A stretch of DNA of 11,587 nt, from NCBI GenBank assembly GCA_009781815.1, contig WQVB01000017.1:1-11587 (forward strand). The letters are read 5' to 3'. The notes under the pieces are model-generated. The model saw nothing but the letters and a program-made list of their open reading frames with translations. It had not been told where the DNA came from and searched no databases. Source of the stretch: Defluviitaleaceae bacterium. Lineage in GTDB: Bacteria; Bacillota; Clostridia; Lachnospirales; WRAX01. Positions 5,326 to 11,249 of this stretch are shown here, piece by piece (positions within the stretch are counted from its first letter, which is position 1; each line of letters starts with the position of its first letter). The translations under genes and the position numbers were made by a program.

Positions 5326-6357
5326 ATGCCATCAAGCCAAACATTATTAATCATCGGCAATGGATTTGACTTGCAGCGGGGCTTAAAGTCTCACTACAAG
5401 GATTTTTTTGCATGGCTTAGAGACTTTAAATATCCTCAACGAAAAGACAACCTTTGGGAGATTCATTTTTTGCATAGCACATTTGAAGGTGATGGCTGGG
5501 TTGATATTGAGGCAAAAATACAAGAAATTTTAATAAATAACAAATTTAGTGAATGGAAAAGTGATGTAGCGTATAATAAAATTTTAATTCCTGAAACTCG
5601 CTACATACACAAAGTAACTAAAAATAGCACTGGTCATATTGATCTTTTTGACCTTCAGATCAAGCTCAATAATCTTGACTATAAATGGCTTCTTTATGAG
5701 CTAAAGGTTTTTGAAAACTCTTTTTGCGAGTACATAAAAGAACAAGTCGAAGGTAATGGAAACCACCTTTCCAACGCCATCGATCTTTTAGGAGTGATAG
5801 CGGAGAGAGATGCAGTTCAGATCATCAATTTTAACTATACTAACCCTTTCAACCATCTATCCTTAAGAGATAGCTCCCGCCGTGAGCGATTAAAAAAACT
5901 TGTATGTAGTTACCACAATGTTCACGGCACTTATATCAATAAAGACATTATCTTCGGCGTAGATGCTACTGCGGAGCTATCAAGAAACAGTGGCACACGC
6001 ATATTCAACAAAACATATAGAAAGATGTTTCTGAAAGACAACGCTAGAGTTTTACCTGAGACTGTCAACAAAATAAAGTTTTATGGTCATTCCTTAGGCG
6101 AGGCGGATTATTCTTATTTTCAAAGCATTTTTGATAGCTATAATTTATATGGTGAGCATAAGCATGGGCAGGTTACGCTACAGTTTTATTTTACCAACGG
6201 CATAGAAACAATGGAAGAGGCGGCAGATAGGGTGCATAAGCTTATAACCGCTTATGGAGACACCCTTGACAATAAAGATAAGGGTAAAAATTTGTTGCAT
6301 AAATTGCTGCTAGAGGGTCGTTTGCAGATAAAGTTTATAGATGGTATAAATGTGTAG
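5326..6357 (+). CDS. AbiH-family abortive-infection protein
   Basis: AbiH-family proteins are phage-defence factors thought to kill or arrest the infected cell; the family was named from a lactococcal plasmid gene. The 343-residue protein shows the family pattern: N-terminal GNGFDLQRGLKSHYKDFF (11-28), acidic W58/D60/E62 segment (GWVDIEAK), INFNYT (167-172), HNVHG (197-201) followed by IIFG, and the C-terminal GHSLGEADYSYF (254-265). GNGFD, NFNYT and HG occupy positions like the nucleotide-binding motifs of SIR2-like NADases; that link is my inference. ATG 5326 is preceded by TTTGGAGG at seven bases' spacing. It is a single-gene unit between two oppositely oriented copies of the same palindromic repeat, consistent with acquisition as a cassette. 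Its codon use is more AT-rich than dapL next door. Confidence 0.87.
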   Translation: MPSSQTLLIIGNGFDLQRGLKSHYKDFFAWLRDFKYPQRKDNLWEIHFLHSTFEGDGWVDIEAKIQEILINNKFSEWKSDVAYNKILIPETRYIHKVTKNSTGHIDLFDLQIKLNNLDYKWLLYELKVFENSFCEYIKEQVEGNGNHLSNAIDLLGVIAERDAVQIINFNYTNPFNHLSLRDSSRRERLKKLVCSYHNVHGTYINKDIIFGVDATAELSRNSGTRIFNKTYRKMFLKDNARVLPETVNKIKFYGHSLGEADYSYFQSIFDSYNLYGEHKHGQVTLQFYFTNGIETMEEAADRVHKLITAYGDTLDNKDKGKNLLHKLLLEGRLQIKFIDGINV

Positions 6358-6442
6358 AAGCGAGGGGAGTAGACGACCGAACGCTATTCGTCGCCTTGGT
6401 TGCCATCCCACGCCCCTACCGTCATACCGTGTCAACCCTTGT

Positions 6443-6540
6443 CGTCATCCTGAGCTTGACTCAGGATCTATGTATTATAGTGAATACCCAACTAGGACTG
6501 CCCTTCTCCAAGTAGATCCCGTGTCAAGCACGGGATGACG
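6443..6540. repeat. Palindromic element, main family, inverted and mosaic copy
   Basis: The left mini-hairpin uses stem ATCCTGAG/CTCAGGAT (6447-6454, 6460-6467) and the right one ATCCCGTG/CACGGGAT (6516-6523, 6529-6536). Each is perfectly paired internally, although the two arms no longer match each other. The centre is the reverse complement of the centre at 5140-5185. The remaining gap (6358-6695) shows further GTCAT fragments and the promoter listed next. Confidence 0.82.
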
Positions 6541-6640
6541 GCGGGGGGAGTGTGGTGTAACGAATTAGTGTGATATTTATCCTCCCACAAGAGCTTGAAA
6601 GAGAACTTTTGAGTAAGCTTTAACGTCATGTAAGTAGGCT

Positions 6641-6649
6641 TGATATAAT
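6641..6649 (+). promoter_or_regulatory. Extended -10 promoter for the lipoprotein pair
   Basis: TGATATAAT is a perfect extended -10 (TG, one base, TATAAT at 6644-6649). No good -35 is seen 17 bases upstream, which is usual for extended -10 promoters. The predicted start is near 6656, about 40 bases before the first lipoprotein ATG. Confidence 0.5.
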
Positions 6650-6695
6650 CAGGTCTAGTTTTAAAGCAATTTTAAATTTTAAGGAGAGAGAAATT

Positions 6696-7502
6696 ATGAA
6701 AAAGAGGATTTTTGCAATTTTAGTAGCGGCGGGGTTGTTGACCTTAGCGGCTTGCGGCGGCAATGGTGATGTTCAAGATACACCACAAAACGACCCACAA
6801 GAAAACAATATTGTAGCACCCTATGTGCCAAACGACACTCAACACACCGCTGGTGATGCTGATATGCAGCTGCTTGCACAAGCCCTAGATGGCTTTTTTG
6901 CAGACTCGGTTGCCCCTGCCGCAAGCTGGGCAGGCAGCGAGACCCATACGGCTTTTGTGTATATAGACGGCAACGGCACCCAAGGCGTGCTTGCCTCTAA
7001 GTTTGTTGATGGTTTAAACACCTACTACTTCCCTTGGGGCACCCTTAACGACCAGCCTGGCCTTGTGCGTTGGCTGTTTTATGTGTATGATGGGCAGGTG
7101 TATCACGAGAGGTTTACATACCATCATTGGGTACATGTAACCTCTACAGGCCGCTTAGGGTCAAGAATGGGGGCAGATGGGCAAGGGCTGTCTGTTGAAG
7201 GCCACACCCTATTCACCATGGAGGGCGGTCATATAGTGGTAGAAAAAACCATAGGTAGAACCCAATATTTGCGTATAGAGGGCTATGGAATCCACCCAGA
7301 CCATGATAGAGACGCCACCTATGTAATCAACCACCACCCAAATGGTCAGTGGGAGAGAGATTGGAACTATGATGAATATATAACCCACCAAGAGTTTAAC
7401 CAGCTGATGGAGCGTTATGGGCTAAACAATATTGTAAGCGATGAGGGTGGTCTACAGCTGCCAGATGTAACTGCTGAAATTATGGCACATTTAGCCGACT
7501 AA
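6696..7502 (+). CDS. Secreted lipoprotein with DGNGT motif, first of a tandem pair
   Basis: A 268-residue protein with a type II signal peptide: MKKR, hydrophobic core, and lipobox LAAC with Cys20, so it is expected to be lipid-anchored on the outer face of the membrane. A polar linker (GGNGDVQDTPQND...) follows to about residue 50. The globular part has ADMQLLAQALDGFF (55-68), YIDGNGTQGVLA (89-100), WLFYVYDGQ (126-134) and, near the C-terminus, EFNQLMERYGL. The DxDGNG-type segment resembles calcium-binding turns in cell-surface proteins. I do not recognise a named family. AAGGAGAG at 6681-6688 gives the start. It shares these blocks in order with the next gene, two bases downstream, so the pair arose by tandem duplication. 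Confidence 0.85.
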   Translation: MKKRIFAILVAAGLLTLAACGGNGDVQDTPQNDPQENNIVAPYVPNDTQHTAGDADMQLLAQALDGFFADSVAPAASWAGSETHTAFVYIDGNGTQGVLASKFVDGLNTYYFPWGTLNDQPGLVRWLFYVYDGQVYHERFTYHHWVHVTSTGRLGSRMGADGQGLSVEGHTLFTMEGGHIVVEKTIGRTQYLRIEGYGIHPDHDRDATYVINHHPNGQWERDWNYDEYITHQEFNQLMERYGLNNIVSDEGGLQLPDVTAEIMAHLAD

Positions 7503-7504
7503 AT

Positions 7505-8185
7505 ATGAAGAGGTTTTTTGCTTTTTGTTTGATGGTTTTAGTCGCTATGTTGATGTTAGTGGGCTGCGGAAGGGATGAGGGTGTAGCCTGCAACCAAGCC
7601 GATATGCAGCTGTTGGCAGAGGCACTAGCTAGCTTTTTTGACGATGAAAACTTAAGGCAGCCTCCAGAATGGATTGAGCTTGAGGGCAGCACCCATGGGG
7701 TGCTTGTTGATGTGGATGGTAACGGCACAATAGGTGTAATAGCTACCAAATGGATAGATGGGCTTTGGGGTACAGTCGCCACTACTCAAAGGGTGTTTTA
7801 TGTGTATAATGGTGCTTTAGGGTATATAGATCATGAACGTGCCTCTATGACCGTAACCAACCAAGGGCGTTTGGTGGCAAGGGAGAGCTTGATTGGAACC
7901 TTCCCTTTATTTGCTTCGTATGCCTTGTTTGCTTTTGATGATGGGGAGCTGGTGATGGAAAGAACATTAACCACATCATCAACAATGGGTGAAAATGGAC
8001 ACATATTGAATACATATACCATAAACACCACGGATAGAGACTTTGGAGATAGAGATGAGAGCAACAACATAGAAATAAGCCCCGCAGAGTTTAGAGAGAT
8101 GGTGGAGCATTATGGGCTGCCAGAAGATTTTAAGGCGGTGTGGTGGCTCGATGATGAGACGGATGATATTCTAAATAAAAGGTAG
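7505..8185 (+). CDS. Secreted lipoprotein with DGNGT motif, second of a tandem pair
   Basis: A 226-residue paralogue of the preceding gene. The signal peptide ends in lipobox LVGC (Cys21). ADMQLLAEALASFF (32-45), DVDGNGTIGVIATKWIDGL (69-87), RVFYVYNG (96-103), and EFREMVEHYGL near the C-terminus match the first protein's blocks in the same order. The long polar linker and a central aromatic insertion of the first copy are missing, which explains the shorter length. The ATG is two bases after the upstream TAA and no Shine-Dalgarno is evident, so translation probably depends on ribosomes finishing the first gene, making the pair one operon. The substrate or partner is unknown; a cell-surface sensing or binding role is only a guess. 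Confidence 0.85.
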   Translation: MKRFFAFCLMVLVAMLMLVGCGRDEGVACNQADMQLLAEALASFFDDENLRQPPEWIELEGSTHGVLVDVDGNGTIGVIATKWIDGLWGTVATTQRVFYVYNGALGYIDHERASMTVTNQGRLVARESLIGTFPLFASYALFAFDDGELVMERTLTTSSTMGENGHILNTYTINTTDRDFGDRDESNNIEISPAEFREMVEHYGLPEDFKAVWWLDDETDDILNKR

Positions 8186-8273
8186 ATGTAGATGAATAGC
8201 AAACAAAACAAAGAGTTTGGTATAGGTTGCGATAATCTCTCTCATTCTCATGATTAGGCATTTAAGTTACCAT

Positions 8274-8318
8274 CTCAACCTCGTCATCCCCAATCAAGTT
8301 GGGGATGACGAGGTTGAG
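8274..8318. repeat. Perfect 20-base-arm hairpin with TCAAG loop
   Basis: The arms 8274-8293 and 8299-8318 are exact complements around TCAAG. The inner part (GTCAT, stem ATCCCCAA/TTGGGGAT) is the same mini-palindrome design as the main repeat family, with yet another stem sequence. It lies 89 bases after the second lipoprotein gene and could act as its transcript end, though no T run follows. Confidence 0.75.
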
Positions 8319-8378
8319 GCGGTTTCTCTACAAGTCTAATGACAATTGGAGGGGCTTTATCGTTTTTGACGGCTTCTT

Positions 8379-8429
8379 TACAACCAATACACCCCCATCA
8401 CTATGGTTGATGGGGGTGTATTGGTTGTA
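8379..8429. repeat. Perfect 22-base-arm palindrome, copy 1 of a duplicated repeat
   Basis: The arms 8379-8400 and 8408-8429 are exact complements around CTATGGT. The segment 8387-8431 is identical to 9417-9461, 1030 bases away on the far side of hicAB. Flanks (TTCTTTA left, TAAAGAA right) suggest the pairing extends a little further with a bulge. Confidence 0.8.
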
Positions 8430-8468
8430 TCGCTAAAGAAAGTATACAAGATGCGTTGACTTCCCTTC

Positions 8469-8575
8469 CGTCATCCTGAGCCTTTGGCTGAGCCCGCTTT
8501 TAGGCGAAGCTTGACTCAGGATCTAATTAGATGTGCACAAGCCTACATAGATCCTGAGTCAAGTTCAGGATGACG
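8469..8575. repeat. Palindromic element, main family, with 29-base insertion
   Basis: The left unit has stem ATCCTGAG (8473-8480) and complement CTCAGGAT (8515-8522), with the CTTGA loop displaced by a 29-base insertion at 8481-8509. The right unit (8551-8571) is intact: ATCCTGAG, TCAAG, TTCAGGAT, one G-T pair. The centre is a shortened form (ATCTAATTAG...GCCTACATAG) of that in the other copies. The element ends 40 bases before the hicA -35 box. Confidence 0.8.
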
Positions 8576-8615
8576 ATATTGACGCAATTCATCCACCTTC
8601 TTGCTAAAAATCACC

Positions 8616-8644
8616 TTGACATATACGCATAAAGTGTGTATAAT
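8616..8644 (+). promoter_or_regulatory. Consensus promoter of hicAB with overlapping operator-like palindrome
   Basis: TTGACA (8616-8621), 17 bases, TATAAT (8639-8644): both boxes are perfect consensus. A near-palindrome, TATACGCA (8622-8629) and TGTGTATA (8635-8642), seven of eight positions symmetrical, fills the spacer and overlaps the -10. That is where an autorepressor such as HicB would be expected to bind. The predicted start, about 8651, excludes any upstream hicA start. Confidence 0.8.
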
Positions 8645-8668
8645 AATATCATAATAAGGAGGATGCAC

Positions 8669-8842
8669 ATGAAAAGGAGAGATTTAATAAAAAAGCTCGA
8701 AAAGAATGGCTGGTATCTCCTTAGGCATGGAGCAAACCATGACATATACACCAACGGGCTTAGGAATGAGCCTATTGGTCGGCATATAGAGATTGATGAA
8801 AAGTTAGCGAAGAAGATTTTGAAAAGAAATGGTATAGAATAG
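8669..8842 (+). CDS. hicA: HicA mRNA interferase toxin
   Basis: HicA is a small dsRBD-like ribonuclease that cleaves mRNA and stops translation when its antitoxin HicB is lost. The 57-residue protein has the family's MKRRDLIKKLEKNGW start, the catalytic histidine in HGANHDIY (His24), and the IGRHIEI...KILKRNGI end. ATG 8669 is preceded by AAGGAGG (8656-8662) at six bases. An in-frame ATG at 8636 lies inside the promoter's -10 region and an ATG at 8663 abuts the Shine-Dalgarno, so neither is used. hicB follows after 16 bases, completing the operon. Toxin-first order is usual for hicAB. Confidence 0.93.
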   Translation: MKRRDLIKKLEKNGWYLLRHGANHDIYTNGLRNEPIGRHIEIDEKLAKKILKRNGIE

Positions 8843-8858
8843 ATGAGGAGAATTATTT

Positions 8859-9251
8859 ATGAAAATTGTGTACCCCGTAGTGCTGTCAAAAGGCGAAAAA
8901 TTCTTGTTAGCTTCTGTGCCTGATTGTGATATAGACACGCAAGGTCATAATATTGCAGATGCTATAGAGATGGCTAGAGATGGGATAGCCATATGGTGTG
9001 TAGCGGAGCAGGATGCAGGGCGAGAGCTACCTGCCCCCTCAGACATATCAAACATAGAGTGCGAGCAAGATGAGATTATAACATTAGTTGATGTAGATAT
9101 AGAAGCATATCGCAAAAAACTTGCCACACGAGCCGTTCGTAAGAATTTGACAATCCCTTCATGGCTAAATGAAGAGGCAGAAAAAGCTAATATTAATTTT
9201 TCTTATGTTTTGCAAAAAGCTTTAAAAGAAGAGTTGCAGATTATAGAGTAA
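8859..9251 (+). CDS. hicB: HicB antitoxin
   Basis: HicB binds and blocks HicA and represses the operon. Of 130 residues, 1-48 form the partial RNase H-like HicB fold (MKIVYPVVLSKGEKFLLASV, PDCDIDTQGHNIADAIEMA). Residues 94-127 (RKNLTIPSWLNEEAEKANIN followed by FSYVLQKALKEEL) look like a ribbon-helix-helix DNA-binding domain, the part expected to contact the palindrome at 8622-8642. GAGGAG at 8845-8850 gives the start. The gene lies 16 bases after hicA. A 157-base hairpin begins 12 bases past the stop codon and may end or stabilise the mRNA. Confidence 0.93.
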   Translation: MKIVYPVVLSKGEKFLLASVPDCDIDTQGHNIADAIEMARDGIAIWCVAEQDAGRELPAPSDISNIECEQDEIITLVDVDIEAYRKKLATRAVRKNLTIPSWLNEEAEKANINFSYVLQKALKEELQIIE

Positions 9252-9262
9252 TTTCAAACCAA

Positions 9263-9419
9263 TATAACTGTTTAACTTGAAAATACCTACACATCCACGA
9301 GGATTTTTGTTCTAAGGCAAAATGAAGAAAATCGCAATGCAATGCATAAGATTTTTTTCATGAAGCATTAGAGCAAAAAGACCGTGGAGGTGTGGGTGTT
9401 TTTGAGTTAAACAGCTATA
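9263..9419 (+). repeat. 157-base imperfect hairpin downstream of hicB
   Basis: From TATAACTGTTTAACT (9263-9277) to AGTTAAACAGCTATA (9405-9419) the two halves pair almost continuously: outer arms to about 9316 and 9367, then an inner stem ATGAAGAAAATC with GATTTTTTTCAT, and a loop near GCAATGCAATGC. Six departures from complementarity in the main stem would be G-U pairs in a plus-strand RNA. It could be a MITE, a terminator/stabiliser for hicAB mRNA, or a structured RNA. Confidence 0.7.
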
Positions 9420-9461
9420 CACCCCCATCACTATGGTTGATGGGGGTGTATTGGTTGTATC
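9417..9461. repeat. Copy 2 of the duplicated palindrome, overlapping a gene end
   Basis: Identical over 45 bases to 8387-8431. ATACACCCCCATCA (9417-9430) pairs with TGATGGGGGTGTAT (9438-9451). On the minus strand it encodes the last ten residues (I-Q-P-I-H-P-H-Q-P and the preceding codon) and the TAG stop of the GH26-like lipoprotein; the stop codon is in the hairpin loop. Confidence 0.78.
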
Positions 9462-10699
9462 ACTAAAAAATTCTCTTGAGCGTTTTTGAAAAAGGTGCAG
9501 CCTGTGGCTCTGTTTATGTCTGCTAGGGGGTAGAAGGGTAGGTTGTCTATTATGGTCAGGTTGGCGTTTGGCAGGGGCGTGGTGATGGCCTCTATGGGGA
9601 TGTAGAAGGACGAAGCGTACATGGCGGCTTGGTGAGGGGTGTGGAGTATAAGAGGGGCTTGCCGCAAAGAGGGCTGGCTGGTTGATAGGCTGTCGATAAT
9701 ATTTAGGTTTGAGGTGGCCTTGATATAGGCATCTCTAAGGGTGTTGTTGCTGTTTATGGTAAAGTTGCCACCGCCTTGCTGCATTTGGCTATAGTTAAGG
9801 TAGATAACCGAGCGTATGCGGGGGTAGAGGTGGATGCGGCTATATATATGGGCTATTTTTTCGCTGGCCTCTGCTATAAAATGGCGGTTGCTTGCTTGAG
9901 AATAGTGAGAGACGGCAAGGCTTAGGATGATGGGGGCTTCTTCTTGAAAATCGAGATAAAATGCATCTAGCAGGTCAAAAAAGTCTTCAAAAAGACCATC
10001 TCGACTTATTTGCTTGTAGGCTATAAGGTTTATCCAACCTACATAACCCCCACCAGGAAAGAAGTGGCGAGCCATGTGGATATTCGATATATCTACCCCC
10101 CACACCATAACAACATTAGGGGCATATGTGGCAAAAACATCATAAGCTTGCTGAAAAAAGGCGATATATTGCGAAGGGGTAAAGTTTGAATTTGATTGGA
10201 GAGGAAAAAGATTTATGAAGGTGGCAACGTTGAAAAGGGCAGCATCTTTTGCAAGAGAGCGGATAAGGTCAATATCATAAATGTTAGACTGATTGGGCGG
10301 TAGGATGGTAAGGTGAGGTGTGGTGCCTGCTGCTATATTTTCTAAAACCCACCCTAGGGGGTAGGCATCACCTAAGGTGATGGTGTGGGCAAAAATGCCG
10401 TGGCTAACCCCTATATATTCTCTAAAAGCGTTAATGCTAGGCATAAGAGGGTCAGATTTGATATAAGCACCTAAAACGACCCCTGACGCAGGCTCAAAGG
10501 GTGATAGATACACCATATCTTCAATCTTTAAGTCTAAAAGGGTGATTGGGCTTTGGGGTGTTTCTGCCATTGCTTCTCTCGGCATAGGCTCTATAGCACC
10601 CCTGCCAGCACAAGCCGCAAGAGAAAGGAGGATGAGAAAAAGAGCTACTAAAAGCCCTCCGCCTCTATATAGGTGTTTATAGCGTCTAAATATTTTAAT
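9431..10699 (-). CDS. GH26-like lipoprotein lacking the catalytic glutamates; non-standard start codon
   Basis: The mature part resembles the (beta/alpha)8 fold of family 26 glycoside hydrolases: APNVVMVWGVD followed by FFPGGGYVGWINLIAY corresponds to the family's GA-NV-WVWxPN...YYPGDxYVDWIG signature. The acid/base segment (family HEMNGxWYPW) is replaced here by FINLFPLQSN, and the nucleophile segment (family PIxxxEtG) by PIILSLAVSHYS, so both catalytic glutamates appear absent and a binding role is likelier than hydrolysis. The first ATG (10585) would give a protein with no export signal, but upstream in frame lie basic residues (KIFRRYKHLYR) and a perfect lipobox peptide LLVALFLILLSLAAC (Cys codon 10612-10610). 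No ATG, GTG or TTG precedes it. AAAGGAGG (10710-10703) stands before ATT 10699 and ATA 10693. I use ATT 10699 (422 residues, Cys30), start codon uncertain. The 5' end overlaps recU by 52 bases. Confidence 0.68.
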   Translation of the reverse strand: MKIFRRYKHLYRGGGLLVALFLILLSLAACAGRGAIEPMPREAMAETPQSPITLLDLKIEDMVYLSPFEPASGVVLGAYIKSDPLMPSINAFREYIGVSHGIFAHTITLGDAYPLGWVLENIAAGTTPHLTILPPNQSNIYDIDLIRSLAKDAALFNVATFINLFPLQSNSNFTPSQYIAFFQQAYDVFATYAPNVVMVWGVDISNIHMARHFFPGGGYVGWINLIAYKQISRDGLFEDFFDLLDAFYLDFQEEAPIILSLAVSHYSQASNRHFIAEASEKIAHIYSRIHLYPRIRSVIYLNYSQMQQGGGNFTINSNNTLRDAYIKATSNLNIIDSLSTSQPSLRQAPLILHTPHQAAMYASSFYIPIEAITTPLPNANLTIIDNLPFYPLADINRATGCTFFKNAQENFLVIQPIHPHQP

Positions 10700-11169
10700 A
10701 AACCTCCTTTTTGCTCTATAAGATATTCTTTTTTAAAATAATCATAAGGGATAGACTTGCGACCGCCTTTTTGAGCCTTTTCCCAAAAAGATTTTAAATC
10801 CCCAAAGGGTAAAAAAAAGCACTCCTTCAAAGCGTCAAAGTTAACAAGCATAAAGGCTATGCCCCCTTGGGTTACAAAGGCCTCCATAAAGTCTATTTGG
10901 TGTAGATGTATGTTGTTAATAGGGAAGGATTTTTGGCGGGTTTCTTTAGCGTCAAAGCAGATGGGGATGCCTTGTACAGCCCCTATATAATCTACGCTAC
11001 TTTTCTTTTCAAAATATGCCAAGGTTATATGGCGTGTTTCTTTGTTAATGGCAACGGGGGTGATAGGCGTGGGTATTTTCTCCACCACCGCAAGGCCTTT
11101 GCTTTTGTATTTTTCGTTGGTCATGTTGATGATTTCTTCAAAGGTGCTACCCCTAAGGCCTCTGTTCAT
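10648..11169 (-). CDS. recU: Holliday junction resolvase RecU
   Basis: RecU cuts four-way DNA junctions during recombinational repair and chromosome segregation; it is the Firmicutes counterpart of RuvC. The 173-residue protein has the family features in order: NRGLRGSTFEEIINMTN (2-18), KIPTPI (31-36), AYFEKKSSVDY with catalytic Asp60, FDAKET with Asp73 and Lys75 (Glu-x-Lys in Bacillus, so a conservative Glu to Asp change), and FPINNIHLHQIDFM (82-95). It is shorter than the Bacillus protein (about 206) at the N-terminus. GGAGA lies nine bases before ATG 11169. The start overlaps the stop of a small upstream ORF (ATGA), and the 3' end overlaps the lipoprotein gene, so the three are one transcription unit. 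The usual neighbour, a penicillin-binding protein gene, is not seen. Confidence 0.95.
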   Translation of the reverse strand: MNRGLRGSTFEEIINMTNEKYKSKGLAVVEKIPTPITPVAINKETRHITLAYFEKKSSVDYIGAVQGIPICFDAKETRQKSFPINNIHLHQIDFMEAFVTQGGIAFMLVNFDALKECFFLPFGDLKSFWEKAQKGGRKSIPYDYFKKEYLIEQKGGLLKYLDAINTYIEAEGF

Positions 11170-11249
11170 ATATGATTATCTCCATAATTTTCTATTTTTA
11201 AACTTGTGGTTATTCCTAATCTAAATTTGCCCTTTCTATCTGCCATCAT
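11166..11249 (-). CDS. Candidate 27-residue ORF overlapping the recU start
   Basis: The frame starts with two Met codons (11249, 11246), continues ADRKGKFRLGITTSLKIENY and ends TGA in an ATGA overlap with recU. AGGGGAG (complement of 11256-11261 region) lies six bases before the first ATG. The ribosome binding site and the four-base overlap suggest translational coupling to recU. The peptide is basic, soluble and unlike any family I know. It begins just where the repeat block ends, so it may be the surviving 3' end of a longer gene. Confidence 0.42.
   Translation of the reverse strand: MMADRKGKFRLGITTSLKIENYGDNHI

Noticed and set aside
6350..6538. 62-codon ORF after abiH
   Set aside because: The translation derives from the palindromic element and GTCAT fragments; similar peptides appear wherever the repeat is read.
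8192..8257. 21-codon ATG frame just after the second lipoprotein
   Set aside because: No ribosome binding site, no hydrophobic or conserved pattern, and ATG-TAG pairs are common by chance here.
8379..9461. CRISPR array suggested by repeated palindromes
   Set aside because: Only two copies of the 45-base unit, 1 kb apart, with genes between; no regular spacers and no cas genes.
10640..10660. Programmed frameshift fusing RecU to the lipoprotein at the recU stop (GGC TTT TAG)
   Set aside because: The shift would need tRNA-Phe to pair with CTT, no slippery heptamer in the right phase is present, and a separate ribosome binding site lies upstream, so an independent non-AUG start is the simpler reading.
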